DNA of 59,509 nucleotides from Capnocytophaga cynodegmi DSM 19736 (GTDB lineage: Bacteria > Bacteroidota > Bacteroidia > Flavobacteriales > Flavobacteriaceae), in NCBI RefSeq assembly GCF_000379185.1, contig NZ_KB900736.1, positions 95-59,603 of the forward strand, given 5' to 3'. Shown here piece after piece: positions 1-10,270 of the stretch. The notes beneath the pieces are model-generated. The model worked only from the letters and a program-made list of their open reading frames with translations. It made no database searches and was not told the DNA's origin. The position numbers and the translations under genes were made by a program. Numbering within the stretch: position 1 is the stretch's first letter; every line of letters begins with the position of its first letter.

Positions 1-33
1 GTTGTAAATTGCTTTCAATTTTCCGTAACTTTG
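1..33 (+). promoter_or_regulatory. Promoter embedded in the CRISPR repeat
   Basis: TAACTTTG at 26-33 fits the Bacteroidetes -7 consensus TAnnTTTG. TTG at 2-4 sits 21 nt upstream as the -33 element. A start 6-8 nt further on would fall near base 40, so a transcript would begin in the last few bases of the repeat and run into the next spacer. This resembles the repeat-borne crRNA promoters known in Neisseria meningitidis type II-C. In this terminal copy it would fire into the terminator at 52-86. Confidence 0.6.
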
Positions 34-47
34 TGATTAGTTACAAC
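1..47 (+). CRISPR. Terminal repeat of a type II-C CRISPR array (rest of array lies left of the window)
   Basis: A 47-nt unit with 7-bp terminal inverted repeats, GTTGTAA at 1-7 and TTACAAC at 41-47. This is the size and end structure usual for Bacteroidetes type II-C repeats. Positions 2-16 are exactly complementary to the 5' end of the tracrRNA at 6603-6617, which fixes the crRNA strand as plus. Only one copy is visible, so spacers and array length cannot be read. The array is transcribed rightwards, towards cas2, and this is its last repeat in the direction of transcription. Calling it a repeat rests on the anti-repeat match and the cas genes next to it. Confidence 0.85.
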
Positions 48-51
48 CTCA

Positions 52-86
52 AAAAATAATCCTCTGACAGACAGAGGATTATTTTT
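52..86. terminator. Bidirectional terminator between CRISPR array and cas operon
   Basis: A perfect 15-bp stem (52-66 with 72-86, core AATCCTCTG) and a 5-nt loop, with A-rich and T-rich outer arms. It can stop plus-strand crRNA precursors 5 nt after the last repeat, and minus-strand cas transcripts about 75 nt after cas2. Confidence 0.85.
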
Positions 87-159
87 GTTTTTAGAAATAA
101 AAAATTGAGCAAAAAAAGAATAAATCGGGCTGAGTAAATCCATTTTTTTCATTCTACTT

Positions 160-1388
<1,229 letters not shown>

Positions 1389-1394
1389 AGATTT

Positions 1395-2090
1395 CTATTT
1401 TTTAATCTCGAAAACGCCATCTCTTTCTAAATCAATGAAACCTCCTTCGTAGCCACACTCCCCCATTCTTGGTGAATTTACAACAGGCATCGAAGCATAA
1501 TCTAAAAAACCTTCACATTCTTTTTCGTGAATTTCAGCACAAGATTCACAGAAAAAATGAGGCTGGTCTTCATACAAATGAGCCACGCATAAATGAACAG
1601 CTGGAAGTTTTTTACATTTTTGACAATAAATTTCTAAAGGTTCATTTCTGCTCAAAAGCAAAACTTTACTTTTTACCCCCATAGGATATTCTTCTTCCAC
1701 CTTTATTTGGAGATCTGTTGTAGAACCAAAATCATACTCATATTCCAATACATCACCTTTATTTAAGGCGTCTTTAAGTTTTTTGGACATTCCTAATTTT
1801 CCTCCCCCCTTATACGCAAAAGCACTCAAATGACCGCAACAATCCAACAAAATATCCCTCAAAAAACGATCTACTTTCTTCATCGTGGTCTCTCCATCTA
1901 CCAACAGATAAAGAAAATAATTGGAATTTTTGTAATTAGGATAAGTAAATATTTTTAATAAATATGATTTTTTATCCTTATCACCTTCCGTTTTTGACAA
2001 TTCTTTTAAATGCTTTTTGAGGTGGGTATTGATGTTACTTTTAGCAACCAACTCTTCACAAAAAAAGCATTTTCCTGTTATATTTTCCAT
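1395..2090 (-). CDS. Zinc-finger protein with pRiA4b ORF-3-like domain, inside the cas operon
   Basis: 231 aa, not a known Cas protein. Residues 8-27 hold Cys8-x2-Cys11 and His23-x3-His27, a possible C2H2-type finger. Residues about 45-135 resemble the pRiA4b ORF-3 fold (PF07929), with the signature segment DVLEYEYDFGSTTDLQI around 113-129. A Cys-rich C-terminus follows (CQKC 156-159, Cys168, CESC 181-184, Cys192), likely a second metal site. It lies 74 nt after cas9 and 6 nt before cas1 on the same strand. The function is unknown. Its place suggests an accessory role in adaptation or regulation, but it could equally be a passenger gene. The domain assignment is from motif recognition only. 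Confidence 0.75.
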   Translation of the reverse strand: MENITGKCFFCEELVAKSNINTHLKKHLKELSKTEGDKDKKSYLLKIFTYPNYKNSNYFLYLLVDGETTMKKVDRFLRDILLDCCGHLSAFAYKGGGKLGMSKKLKDALNKGDVLEYEYDFGSTTDLQIKVEEEYPMGVKSKVLLLSRNEPLEIYCQKCKKLPAVHLCVAHLYEDQPHFFCESCAEIHEKECEGFLDYASMPVVNSPRMGECGYEGGFIDLERDGVFEIKK

Positions 2091-2164
2091 TTATTAATTT
2101 ATTTTAAAATCTTTTGTATAAATTCTTCCACATCATTTATTTTACATTTTATTGAATAGGTATA

Positions 2165-5100
2165 TCAATACTCCCCTACACTAACAATGTCCCCTAAATG
2201 ATTGATGCGGACTTTAATTATATTTTTTATATGATTTAAAGATAACCTTTTATAAGTCATATCTTTAGTAGCTGATTTTGTTTCCACCGTAGTTTCTAAA
2301 TGATGTCTAAACCAATAATCTCCGGTAGCCAACTTTTGTACCCTAAATAAATTCGGGCTTATTATTTTCTTGTTTTTAGGGTCTAATAAATCAATATCGT
2401 TAGGATTAAATCCTGTTGATTCATTCGGGAAGACAAACATTTCATTCTGTTTCATTGAGAACAAAAATTCCCAACCCAAATACTGATTGTATGTTTTGTC
2501 TATTATTGGCAAACCTTGATTAGCTCTTACCACAGCTTCAAAAACCGATACTACTTTTTCTTGTAAATTTCCCTTCTCATCACGGTAAACCGCTACGTGG
2601 TGATTGCTGCCCGTACTGATAAAATCCACAGGAATAGGCTTACCTTCTTTATCCAAAATTTCTTTGCCTAAATGGTCTTTTTTGGTATGCAAAGGCTCGG
2701 CATTTGCTACACCGCTTATGGTTACACGCTTTATCGCAATTCCTTTCTCTTTATTGAGCCATATCGGATTTTTCTCTAAATCAGAAAAGGCTTTTTTAGC
2801 ATCGTTTCCAAAAGATTGTAGTCGTTCTTTCAAAATTCTTTTCACCCCTTCGTCTAATATTTTGTCGATTAACTTTTCATCTTTAAAGTTTTCAGGAGTA
2901 ATGTCTTTTCGAATGGAAAAACTATTTTCTAACCATACCAATTTCACTTTTTCAGGCAGTTGTTCTGTTTGGGCTTCATCTAAATAAATAGGATTTTTCG
3001 CCAATGAATTTTTACCTGTAAAAGCCTTTTTCGGATCGCCGCCATTTTCTTCTAATCTCTTTTTCAACAAGGATTGATACAGTGGATTGGCTACTTTTTC
3101 TATAGTCTCCAAATCAAATTTACCTCCGATTTTTTCCTCTTTTTGTACATAATACTGGTATTTTCCATAAATTGTTTCTTTATGCAATTGTCCGCGAGGA
3201 GTTAAAACTTCCTGAACTTTGTTATTTCCCGAAATTTTATTCTTGTTTTTGGTAACTACCTTATTTTTAGCCTTATGAGAAATTAAAACATTTTCCAAAA
3301 AGGCTTTGGCTACCTGACGGAAATTGGGCATTGGAGCTTTAAAAATTCGTTTTTCATTACCATTTTCATCGGTTACTTTTATGGTTTCCAATTGTTGTAT
3401 CGCCATAATGTTGTTATGCTCCTTATGTTTTTCATTTTTACGAGCATTTAGATAATTAAGGTATTGAATATGATTGTGCTTGGTAAAAGCAACCGTAAGA
3501 GCATCCATTGCGTGATGGCGGAGGTCATTTCGTTTAGTCCAATCGGTGATGACTTCCACTTGCTGACCATATTTGCGGTCTTCCATTTTGGTAAGTCCCA
3601 AAGCTCTGTATTTCGGCAAGTTGAGTTCTTTCATCACATTGATTAAATCCCAATCTTCCCTCAATCTATCTGTAATACCTCCCGATGTAGAAAGCACACT
3701 GCGAGTGATTTGTAAAAGAATCTCTTTGGCTTTTTTAGCAATGTATTGTGTTTCACGCAAATCTCTTTCCACAAAACCATCTCCGATTTCACTTTCTTTT
3801 TTCAATAATTTTTTATACTTAGAATCAGATATTCCTTTTTCCTCAACTTTTTTCAATGGATTTCTCCTATTATGCAATCTACTAGGTTTTCCTATTTCGT
3901 ATAAATTTTCTATTCTAGAAAGAAACTCTTCCAATTGCTTTTCACCCAAACTTTCTATATAATCATACGCAGTTCGCTCACCTTTTTCTAAATTCGTTTT
4001 TCTATAAGTAATCGTTTTATTTGAAAAACTATCATCAAACACTCTTGCTTTAGGTATAATATGCTCTATATCAATTTCTTTACTAAATAATTTCTCTCTT
4101 GGAATGTAATCTCCTTTATACAAATCTTTATATCCATTATCTTTCAACTCTTCATACAAGCGATAACGGATAATATCATTTCTTGTTGGATTTGGTAAGC
4201 CAAACTCATTCTTCAAAATTTTAATGATTTTCTCGTGTTCAGTTTTCGCTTTATTGATGTTTGCCGTCATATTGGCTCTTTCTTCCGCCTTTTTTTTCAG
4301 TTCACGAGCCAATTCTATACGAATTTCATCGAATTTAAAGTTAGGGTTTTCGGTTCGGTATTTCTTTAAAAGTGCATTGACTAAGTTAATCATCTGATTT
4401 AGAATCTTTTCTACTACCGGTTGGCGCAAACTATTCTTTTTCAAGACTTCCAAACTATCTTTCAGCACACGCTTTTCATTTTCTTCTTTGGTCAATGAAT
4501 GTTTAGAATGCTTATAACCAGCAAATTCACAAGCACTTGGTTCATCAGGTCTATCTTTTCGTCCTGTGAAAGGAAAACCTTGTTTCAAATGAGTGATAAT
4601 TTCCCGCATCGCTTTGGTAGAAAGATTACCATAATCATCTGACAGAGAAACATTCGCTAAAATTTGAGCATACTCTTTTTTAAAACCGAATTTTGTTTCT
4701 AACAATTTATAAAGCAATTCGTTACCACTTTTAGAATCATCGCCTTCATAAGAATACAGCAAATGCCAAAGCTGATAACTTGCTTGATTTTCAAAATCTT
4801 TACCGTCTAATTCAGCATTGAAATGCAGAATATCCGTGTTGATACCTGCCTCTTTAAAAATCGCTTGAACCATATCCTTGATTTCCGATGCAGGAACTTT
4901 CAAATCATCAAGCTCCACCTCATCTTTATTCAATTTTACTTTGAGGTGATTTTTTGCATCATATCCCTCTAAATCAGTAATTTTCAAATATGCTTCGTAT
5001 AATGCTTTATTTGTTCTATTGCCCTCCAAAATGGAATAATTCATCTCCCATTCTTTGGGAGAATAGCCTAAAATTTCCAAGCAATAATCCGCTTTGAGAT

Positions 5101-6511
5101 TTCCTTTGAGATTTAACTCATTAAATAATGCTTGTTTTGCCTCCAAATCCAATTCGGAAATTGTTTTTTCTTCTTCAAAAAGAACTGCTTGTTGATTTTT
5201 AGCTACTTTTTTCGTTTTACTTCCTTTTTTACGAATCAAGACATTGTTTAAATTCTGCCAAATTTTAAACTCTTGAAACAGAGGCGATGATTTTGGAGCT
5301 ACTTTAAGACCGATTACTTTTTTAGTAGTCGTTCCATCTTCATTTTTAATCTCTATTTCCTTATTTTCGAACTCACAGAAACTCACCAATGATTTTTGAG
5401 ATTTTAATTTTCTTTGGTAGAAAATCACCACATCTCGAAGTTCTTTTTTTAGTTCGTCGGTCAAAATTTCAGGATAAAAAGCGGATTGTGTTTTCCAAAT
5501 TTGTTCAAATTCATCTAAATAATCTTGGCGATAAAACACCTGATTTTTCAACGAATTATGCGGATTTGCTGCAATTTGTTTCCAAAGATATTCGCCCACG
5601 GTTTCATTGTTGAAGTAAAGTTCCTTACTTCGGTCTGAAATTGCTCCCAAATAACCACTGGAATTATTTAAATTATTATTGATTTCGGTGATGACAAAAG
5701 CCAATTCTTCCCTTGTCAATTCCTTTGAGAGCGCATCTACTCGCCATTGATAGGCTTGTAATTTTTTATCTTCCCTACTTCCTTTATTTTCAGCAGTATA
5801 GATTTGGTATTTTGCCAAAAACAAAGCACTGGTTGCCCTTTGTCCTTTACCTTTAAGTTGAGCGTAAAATTCATCGGTCAAAATATCCGAATGAGATTGT
5901 TTCTGAAAGTTCCAAACTTTATCCAATTCAAACTGTAAATCAGAACGATAATAGTCAGGTAATGATTTTTTACCTTCTTTTAAAAGTTGTAGAGATAATT
6001 GTCCCGTAGTAAGGTTTTCTTCATAAAGTCTTTTGGCAATTTCCATTCCGTCTATCAGTTGCCCTTCGTCTTCATTTTTAGCTTTTCGACTACTTTTATA
6101 ACCTCTTTTTTTATTAATCGTTAAAAAAACACGAGCCAACTCTTCCAAAGATATTTTTTCTTTAGCCGATTTTGCTCGTAATTCTAATGTTTGGAAGGTG
6201 GTTCCTTTACCGTTTTCTGTTAAAATTGTATTTTCAGAAATGAGTTGATGTTCTTTCAAAAGTTCGATGAGTTCTTTTCTACGGAGCTTATAGCGTTGCA
6301 GGTTGCGTCTAGCACTTCGTTTCAGGGTTCTATCGGCATTGGTAGAAATGGGCTTCCCTTTCTCGAAATTTGTTTTTTCATCGGTTGTTAGCGGATTAAC
6401 CCGAACACCAACATCCACAATTTCTGATTGTTCATTATCATTTTGAGCTTCTTTTACAACTGCCCAACCAATAGAGTTGGTCCCCAAATCAAGACCGAGT
6501 ATATGTTTCAT
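2165..6511 (-). CDS. cas9: Type II-C CRISPR effector nuclease Cas9
   Basis: 1448 aa, long for subtype II-C but usual for Bacteroidetes members. It is the RNA-guided DNA endonuclease that uses the tracrRNA encoded upstream. All catalytic motifs are intact: RuvC-I LGLDLGTNSIGWAVV with Asp8, an Arg-rich bridge helix (ADRTLKRSARRNLQRYKLRR) around 60-80, RuvC-II IRIELAREL with Glu733, HNH motif DIEHIIPKA with His817, and RuvC-III LRHHAMDA with His999, His1000 and Asp1003. Insertions in the recognition lobe account for the length. First gene of the cas operon, divergent from tracrRNA. In-frame codons continue past the TGA with protein-like sequence (see findings). The PAM cannot be inferred from sequence. 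Confidence 0.97.
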   Translation of the reverse strand: MKHILGLDLGTNSIGWAVVKEAQNDNEQSEIVDVGVRVNPLTTDEKTNFEKGKPISTNADRTLKRSARRNLQRYKLRRKELIELLKEHQLISENTILTENGKGTTFQTLELRAKSAKEKISLEELARVFLTINKKRGYKSSRKAKNEDEGQLIDGMEIAKRLYEENLTTGQLSLQLLKEGKKSLPDYYRSDLQFELDKVWNFQKQSHSDILTDEFYAQLKGKGQRATSALFLAKYQIYTAENKGSREDKKLQAYQWRVDALSKELTREELAFVITEINNNLNNSSGYLGAISDRSKELYFNNETVGEYLWKQIAANPHNSLKNQVFYRQDYLDEFEQIWKTQSAFYPEILTDELKKELRDVVIFYQRKLKSQKSLVSFCEFENKEIEIKNEDGTTTKKVIGLKVAPKSSPLFQEFKIWQNLNNVLIRKKGSKTKKVAKNQQAVLFEEEKTISELDLEAKQALFNELNLKGNLKADYCLEILGYSPKEWEMNYSILEGNRTNKALYEAYLKITDLEGYDAKNHLKVKLNKDEVELDDLKVPASEIKDMVQAIFKEAGINTDILHFNAELDGKDFENQASYQLWHLLYSYEGDDSKSGNELLYKLLETKFGFKKEYAQILANVSLSDDYGNLSTKAMREIITHLKQGFPFTGRKDRPDEPSACEFAGYKHSKHSLTKEENEKRVLKDSLEVLKKNSLRQPVVEKILNQMINLVNALLKKYRTENPNFKFDEIRIELARELKKKAEERANMTANINKAKTEHEKIIKILKNEFGLPNPTRNDIIRYRLYEELKDNGYKDLYKGDYIPREKLFSKEIDIEHIIPKARVFDDSFSNKTITYRKTNLEKGERTAYDYIESLGEKQLEEFLSRIENLYEIGKPSRLHNRRNPLKKVEEKGISDSKYKKLLKKESEIGDGFVERDLRETQYIAKKAKEILLQITRSVLSTSGGITDRLREDWDLINVMKELNLPKYRALGLTKMEDRKYGQQVEVITDWTKRNDLRHHAMDALTVAFTKHNHIQYLNYLNARKNEKHKEHNNIMAIQQLETIKVTDENGNEKRIFKAPMPNFRQVAKAFLENVLISHKAKNKVVTKNKNKISGNNKVQEVLTPRGQLHKETIYGKYQYYVQKEEKIGGKFDLETIEKVANPLYQSLLKKRLEENGGDPKKAFTGKNSLAKNPIYLDEAQTEQLPEKVKLVWLENSFSIRKDITPENFKDEKLIDKILDEGVKRILKERLQSFGNDAKKAFSDLEKNPIWLNKEKGIAIKRVTISGVANAEPLHTKKDHLGKEILDKEGKPIPVDFISTGSNHHVAVYRDEKGNLQEKVVSVFEAVVRANQGLPIIDKTYNQYLGWEFLFSMKQNEMFVFPNESTGFNPNDIDLLDPKNKKIISPNLFRVQKLATGDYWFRHHLETTVETKSATKDMTYKRLSLNHIKNIIKVRINHLGDIVSVGEY

Positions 6512-6566
6512 AATTAATAGTTTAAAAATTAATGGGTATAAAAATACAAATAAAAAGTTAATTATT

Positions 6567-6597
6567 TTTGATATTCAATTATTTTTTTCTATCTTTG
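6567..6597 (+). promoter_or_regulatory. tracrRNA promoter
   Basis: TTTG at 6567-6570, a 19-nt spacer, then TATCTTTG at 6590-6597: a full match to the Bacteroidetes -33/-7 consensus. The predicted start, 6-8 nt downstream, coincides with the first base of the anti-repeat at 6603. The unit lies in the cas9 5' region and points away from cas9. Confidence 0.8.
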
Positions 6598-6602
6598 TAG
6601 CA

Positions 6603-6675
6603 GAAAGCAATTTACAATAAGGATTATTCCGTTGTGAAAACATCTAGCGCCTCGCCTATCTGCGGGGCTTTTTAT
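6603..6675 (+). ncRNA. tracrRNA of the type II-C system
   Basis: Anti-repeat GAAAGCAATTTACAA at 6603-6617 is the exact reverse complement of repeat positions 2-16; one more U-G pair is possible at 6618. A short nexus-like hairpin follows (GGA-TTAT-TCC, 6621-6630), then a linker. The 3' end is a 7-bp terminator stem (6649-6655 with 6662-6668, one G-U pair, loop CTATCT) followed by five T. The transcript would be about 73 nt and would begin with the anti-repeat, so it may need no 5' processing. Confidence 0.88.
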
Positions 6676-6770
6676 TTCTACATTCTTCTAAAAAAAATTG
6701 ATTAACAAATGATTATACAGTAGTTCATTTCTAATATACACAAAAGCTATTTTAAAAACATCTAAAAATA

Positions 6771-6806
6771 AAAAATCCTTTCTCTGTTGATTGAGAAAGG
6801 ATTTTT
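6771..6806. terminator. Bidirectional terminator downstream of nqrF
   Basis: Arms of 14 nt (6771-6784 and 6793-6806, core AATCCTTTCTC) around an 8-nt loop. On the minus strand it ends the nqr operon 32 nt after the nqrF stop; on the plus strand it could back up the tracrRNA terminator. The rest of the 6512-6838 gap holds the cas9 leader, tracrRNA and AT-rich sequence with nothing recognised. Confidence 0.85.
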
Positions 6807-6838
6807 ATTTAAAATCTCTAATACTTCATTACGTTTCA

Positions 6839-8152
6839 TTATCCACCAAAGTCGTCGAAGCGGATGTTTTCATCAGGAAGACCGAAGTCTTGTCCCATTT
6901 TTTGTACCGCTTTGTTCATCATTGGAGGTCCACAGAAATACAATTCGATATCTTCTGGTGCATCGTGTTTGCTCAAATATTGGTCGATAACCGCATTGTG
7001 AACAAATCCTGTAAATCCGTCTCCTTCCGTATCGTTAATGTCTTTCTTAACTTTCCAATTATCCTCTGGAAGTGGTTCAGACAACACGATGAAGAACTTA
7101 AAGTTCGGAAACTCACGCTCCAATTCCCAGAAATGTTCCAAGTAGAACAACTCTCGTTTAGAACGTCCTCCGTACCAATACGTTACTTTACGTCCTGTTT
7201 TCAACGTTTTGAACAAGTGATATAGGTGCGAACGCATCGGTGCCATACCTGCACCACCTCCTACGTACAACATTTCGGCATTCGATTCGTTGATAAAGAA
7301 TTCCCCGTAAGGACCAGAAATAACCACTTTATCACCTTTCTTACGAGAGAAAATGTACGAAGAAGCCACCCCTGGATTTACGTTCATCCAGCCGTTTTTA
7401 GCTCTGTCCCAAGGCGGAGTCGCAATACGAACGTTCAACATAATTTCACGCCCTTCAGCAGGATACGAAGCCATTGAGTAAGCACGTTCTACCGTTTCGC
7501 CATTTTTCATTACCAAAGGCCAAAGGTTGAATTTGTCCCATTCCATTTTGAATTTTTCAGGTTCTCCTGGGTGTTCAGCAGGGTGAGCCGTGATGTCAAT
7601 ATCAGAATACTTAATCTCACAAGGTGGAATTTCAATCTGAATGTATCCTCCTGGTTTGTAGTCCATATCCTCAGGAATTTCAACTACAAATTCTTTGATG
7701 AACGAAGCTACGTTGTAGTTACGAACCACGACAGCTTCCCATTTTTTGATACCAAAGATTTCCTCAGGAATTGAAATTTCCATATCCTGTTTTACCTTCA
7801 CCTGACAAGCCAAACGAGCTCCTTCTTTTAGTTCTTTTTTGGTAAAGTGAGGTGTTTCTGTTGGAAGAGCCTCTCCTCCACCTGAAAGCACGTGGCATTC
7901 GCATTGGATACAAGACCCTCCACCCCCACAAGCTGAAGGCAAAAATATTTTCTGATTTCCTAATGTAGAAAGCAACGACCCTCCCGAAGGTACTTCAATT
8001 ACTTTCTCGCCATTAATCTTGATTTTTACAGGTCCTGATGGAGCTAACTTCTGTTTTACGACCAACAAAAGTGCCACCAAAAGCAATGTTATCACCAGTA
8101 AAGCGATAACCGTTACTGCTACTGTTACAAATATACTACTTGATAATACCAT
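6839..8152 (-). CDS. nqrF: Na+-translocating NADH:quinone reductase subunit F
   Basis: 437 aa. The electron-entry subunit, which oxidises NADH and passes electrons through FAD and a 2Fe-2S cluster. One N-terminal membrane helix (about 8-32) is followed by a ferredoxin domain with Cys75, Cys81, Cys84 and Cys116 (motif [12 protein letters not shown]). FAD-binding motif RAYSMASYP is at 223-231, GPYGEF at 280-285, and the NADH-binding loop VGGGAGMAP at 297-305. Last gene of the nqr operon. Its ATG overlaps the nqrE stop by one base and it is followed by a strong terminator. Confidence 0.96.
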   Translation of the reverse strand: MVLSSSIFVTVAVTVIALLVITLLLVALLLVVKQKLAPSGPVKIKINGEKVIEVPSGGSLLSTLGNQKIFLPSACGGGGSCIQCECHVLSGGGEALPTETPHFTKKELKEGARLACQVKVKQDMEISIPEEIFGIKKWEAVVVRNYNVASFIKEFVVEIPEDMDYKPGGYIQIEIPPCEIKYSDIDITAHPAEHPGEPEKFKMEWDKFNLWPLVMKNGETVERAYSMASYPAEGREIMLNVRIATPPWDRAKNGWMNVNPGVASSYIFSRKKGDKVVISGPYGEFFINESNAEMLYVGGGAGMAPMRSHLYHLFKTLKTGRKVTYWYGGRSKRELFYLEHFWELEREFPNFKFFIVLSEPLPEDNWKVKKDINDTEGDGFTGFVHNAVIDQYLSKHDAPEDIELYFCGPPMMNKAVQKMGQDFGLPDENIRFDDFGG

Positions 8153-8862
8153 TACTTAATTTCTTTTGTGTTATTGGCTAATTTTTCAGTTTTATCAACT
8201 TTTTGCTCGATAACTGCCTTTTTATCCTCGTCAGATTTTTTCTCTCCCCCTGTAAGCATTCCTCCGAAACTCATAAAGCCGATAGCCATAAGCCCCGTAA
8301 TGATAAAGGTGATTCCCAATCCGCGAAGTGCAGGTGGCACGTTCGAATAACGGATTTTCTCACGAATGGCAGCAATGGCAACAATTGCCAAAAACCAACC
8401 AATCCCTGATGCCAATCCGTAAGTAGCCGCCAAACCAATGGTAGGTATTTCACGCGATTGCATAAAGAGTGAACCTCCCAAAATTGCACAGTTTACAGCA
8501 ATAAGTGGTAAGAAAATCCCCAATGAATTGTACAAAGCAGGAGCAAATTTTTCAACAATGATTTCTACTAACTGAACCATCGTAGCCACAGTTGCAATGA
8601 ACAAAATGTAGGTCAAGAAACTTAAATCATAACTTGCGTACTCCTCGCCCAACCAAGCCAAAGCTCCTTCTTTGAGCAGATATTCGTTTAGTAGCCAGTT
8701 CATCGGAACAGTTACAGCCAATACGAAAATAACCGCTGCTCCCAAACCAACTGCCGTAGATACTTTCTTAGATACCGCAAGGTACGAACACATACCCAAA
8801 AAGGTAGCGAATACCATATTATCTACGAATATCGACTTAAAAATCAGTTCTATATATTCCAT
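8152..8862 (-). CDS. nqrE: Na+-translocating NADH:quinone reductase subunit E
   Basis: 236 aa. An integral membrane subunit related to NqrD, with six predicted helices; the pair is thought to carry a membrane-embedded Fe-S site and take part in Na+ passage. Family motifs include [14 protein letters not shown] near the start (with the conserved Cys) and [12 protein letters not shown] in the middle (second conserved Cys). The C-terminus has a hydrophilic tail of about 30 residues rich in Lys and Asp/Glu, longer than in proteobacterial NqrE. It lies between nqrD and nqrF. Confidence 0.95.
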   Translation of the reverse strand: MEYIELIFKSIFVDNMVFATFLGMCSYLAVSKKVSTAVGLGAAVIFVLAVTVPMNWLLNEYLLKEGALAWLGEEYASYDLSFLTYILFIATVATMVQLVEIIVEKFAPALYNSLGIFLPLIAVNCAILGGSLFMQSREIPTIGLAATYGLASGIGWFLAIVAIAAIREKIRYSNVPPALRGLGITFIITGLMAIGFMSFGGMLTGGEKKSDEDKKAVIEQKVDKTEKLANNTKEIK

Positions 8863-8887
8863 TTTCTAATTTTTATTTAGTTACTAA

Positions 8888-9529
8888 TTATTCCTCAATT
8901 AAGGATTTGTTACGTGTACGCTGAATCCAAATCACAATTCCGTAAGTGATAAGTGCCATCGGAGCCAATAACATAAATCCGTTATTTTCGTATCCTAATG
9001 CATACAAACCTGTCTTTTTGATAGGGTCACCCAATACTTGAAATCCAAGTAGCGTTCCCGAACCTAAAAGCTCACGGAAGAAAGCCACGATGACAAGAGC
9101 CAACGCATATCCACCCGCATTTCCGATACCATCCAAGAACGATTTCCAAGGGGTATTTCCCAAAGCAAAAGCCTCGAATCGTCCCATAATGATACAGTTT
9201 GTAATTATAAGCCCCACGAATACAGATAGTTGTTTACTCAATTCATACGAAAAGGCTTTTAGCACTTGGTCAACTATGATTACCAACGCCGCAACCACCA
9301 ACAATTGCACGATAATACGAATTTTACCAGGAATAACATTTCTAATCAAAGAAATTACTACGTTCCCCACACTAAGTACAAATATTACGGACAATCCCAT
9401 AACGATAGCTGCTTTAAGCTGTGCCGTAATCGCCAATGCGGAACAAATCCCCAGTACTTGTACGGTAATTGGGTTGTTATCCCATAGCGGGTCTGTAACC
9501 AATTTTACGTCTTTTTTTGATAGTCCCAT
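8888..9529 (-). CDS. nqrD: Na+-translocating NADH:quinone reductase subunit D
   Basis: 213 aa, normal length. A membrane subunit with six predicted helices, the partner of NqrE in the sodium-pumping complex. Motifs of the family are visible: VQVLGICSALAIT near residues 24-36 with its conserved Cys, and ITNCIIMGRFEAFA in the middle with the second Cys. It begins 4 nt after nqrC and is followed 25 nt later by nqrE, so it is part of the same transcript. Confidence 0.95.
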   Translation of the reverse strand: MGLSKKDVKLVTDPLWDNNPITVQVLGICSALAITAQLKAAIVMGLSVIFVLSVGNVVISLIRNVIPGKIRIIVQLLVVAALVIIVDQVLKAFSYELSKQLSVFVGLIITNCIIMGRFEAFALGNTPWKSFLDGIGNAGGYALALVIVAFFRELLGSGTLLGFQVLGDPIKKTGLYALGYENNGFMLLAPMALITYGIVIWIQRTRNKSLIEE

Positions 9530-9533
9530 AATA

Positions 9534-10268
9534 TTAGTTTTTTAAGTTTTTAATATAATCAACATAAGCACCAACGCCTGTTTTTACCATCTCATTTACT
9601 CCGTTTACGGTAAGGGTTGCACCAGCAATGGCATCTACTTTTCCGTCTTCTTTGCGTTTGTTTTCAGGGTCTCCGTTTGATTTTGAACCCTCTACACTTT
9701 GGAAGTTACCCGAAGCGTCCAACAAATGCTCTCCGATGAAATCGTCCATAAAGAAACGTTCTTTGATGTTTGACCCCAAACCAGCAGTTTCACCTTTGTG
9801 GTCAAAGAAAACTCCTTGAACGATAAGATCTTTATCCACAGCCACATATCCCCAAATAGCGTCCCAAAGACCTTTTCCAAAAACAGGAATAATATAGAAT
9901 GTTTTGCTGTCTTTCTCTCCAACGAAAAGAGGTAATCCCTTTTCAGCTGTCCACTTTGGGTCTTCAATCAAATCGGCTTCAACAGCTTGATTTCCTTTGA
10001 TGAAATATTGCCCTTTGATGTATTTTTTGAACTCGGCAGTAACCTCATTTGTCGGAACAAAAGTTACATCTCCTTCACCCAAATTCGTATTCTGATTGCG
10101 GTTTACGCCCATTGCGTAAAGTACGTTTTGTTGCTTTTCGAACTTTCTGTTCTCGCTGATTCTATCGCTCAACGCCGAAGAAACTCCCGCAAGCAACGCT
10201 CCTACGATAATTACCATTATGATGGCAAAAATCACTGTATATGAATTACTTTCAGTTCTATTTGACAT
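9534..10268 (-). CDS. nqrC: Na+-translocating NADH:quinone reductase subunit C
   Basis: 244 aa. A periplasmic FMN-bearing subunit anchored by one N-terminal helix (about 10-32). The flavinylation motif reads IAGATLT, with Thr218 as the expected covalent FMN attachment site (family consensus S/T-G-A-T; the first position here is Ala). The FMN transferase ApbE is not encoded in this window. It lies 2 nt after nqrB and 4 nt before nqrD. Confidence 0.95.
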   Translation of the reverse strand: MSNRTESNSYTVIFAIIMVIIVGALLAGVSSALSDRISENRKFEKQQNVLYAMGVNRNQNTNLGEGDVTFVPTNEVTAEFKKYIKGQYFIKGNQAVEADLIEDPKWTAEKGLPLFVGEKDSKTFYIIPVFGKGLWDAIWGYVAVDKDLIVQGVFFDHKGETAGLGSNIKERFFMDDFIGEHLLDASGNFQSVEGSKSNGDPENKRKEDGKVDAIAGATLTVNGVNEMVKTGVGAYVDYIKNLKN

Positions 10269-10270
10269 AT

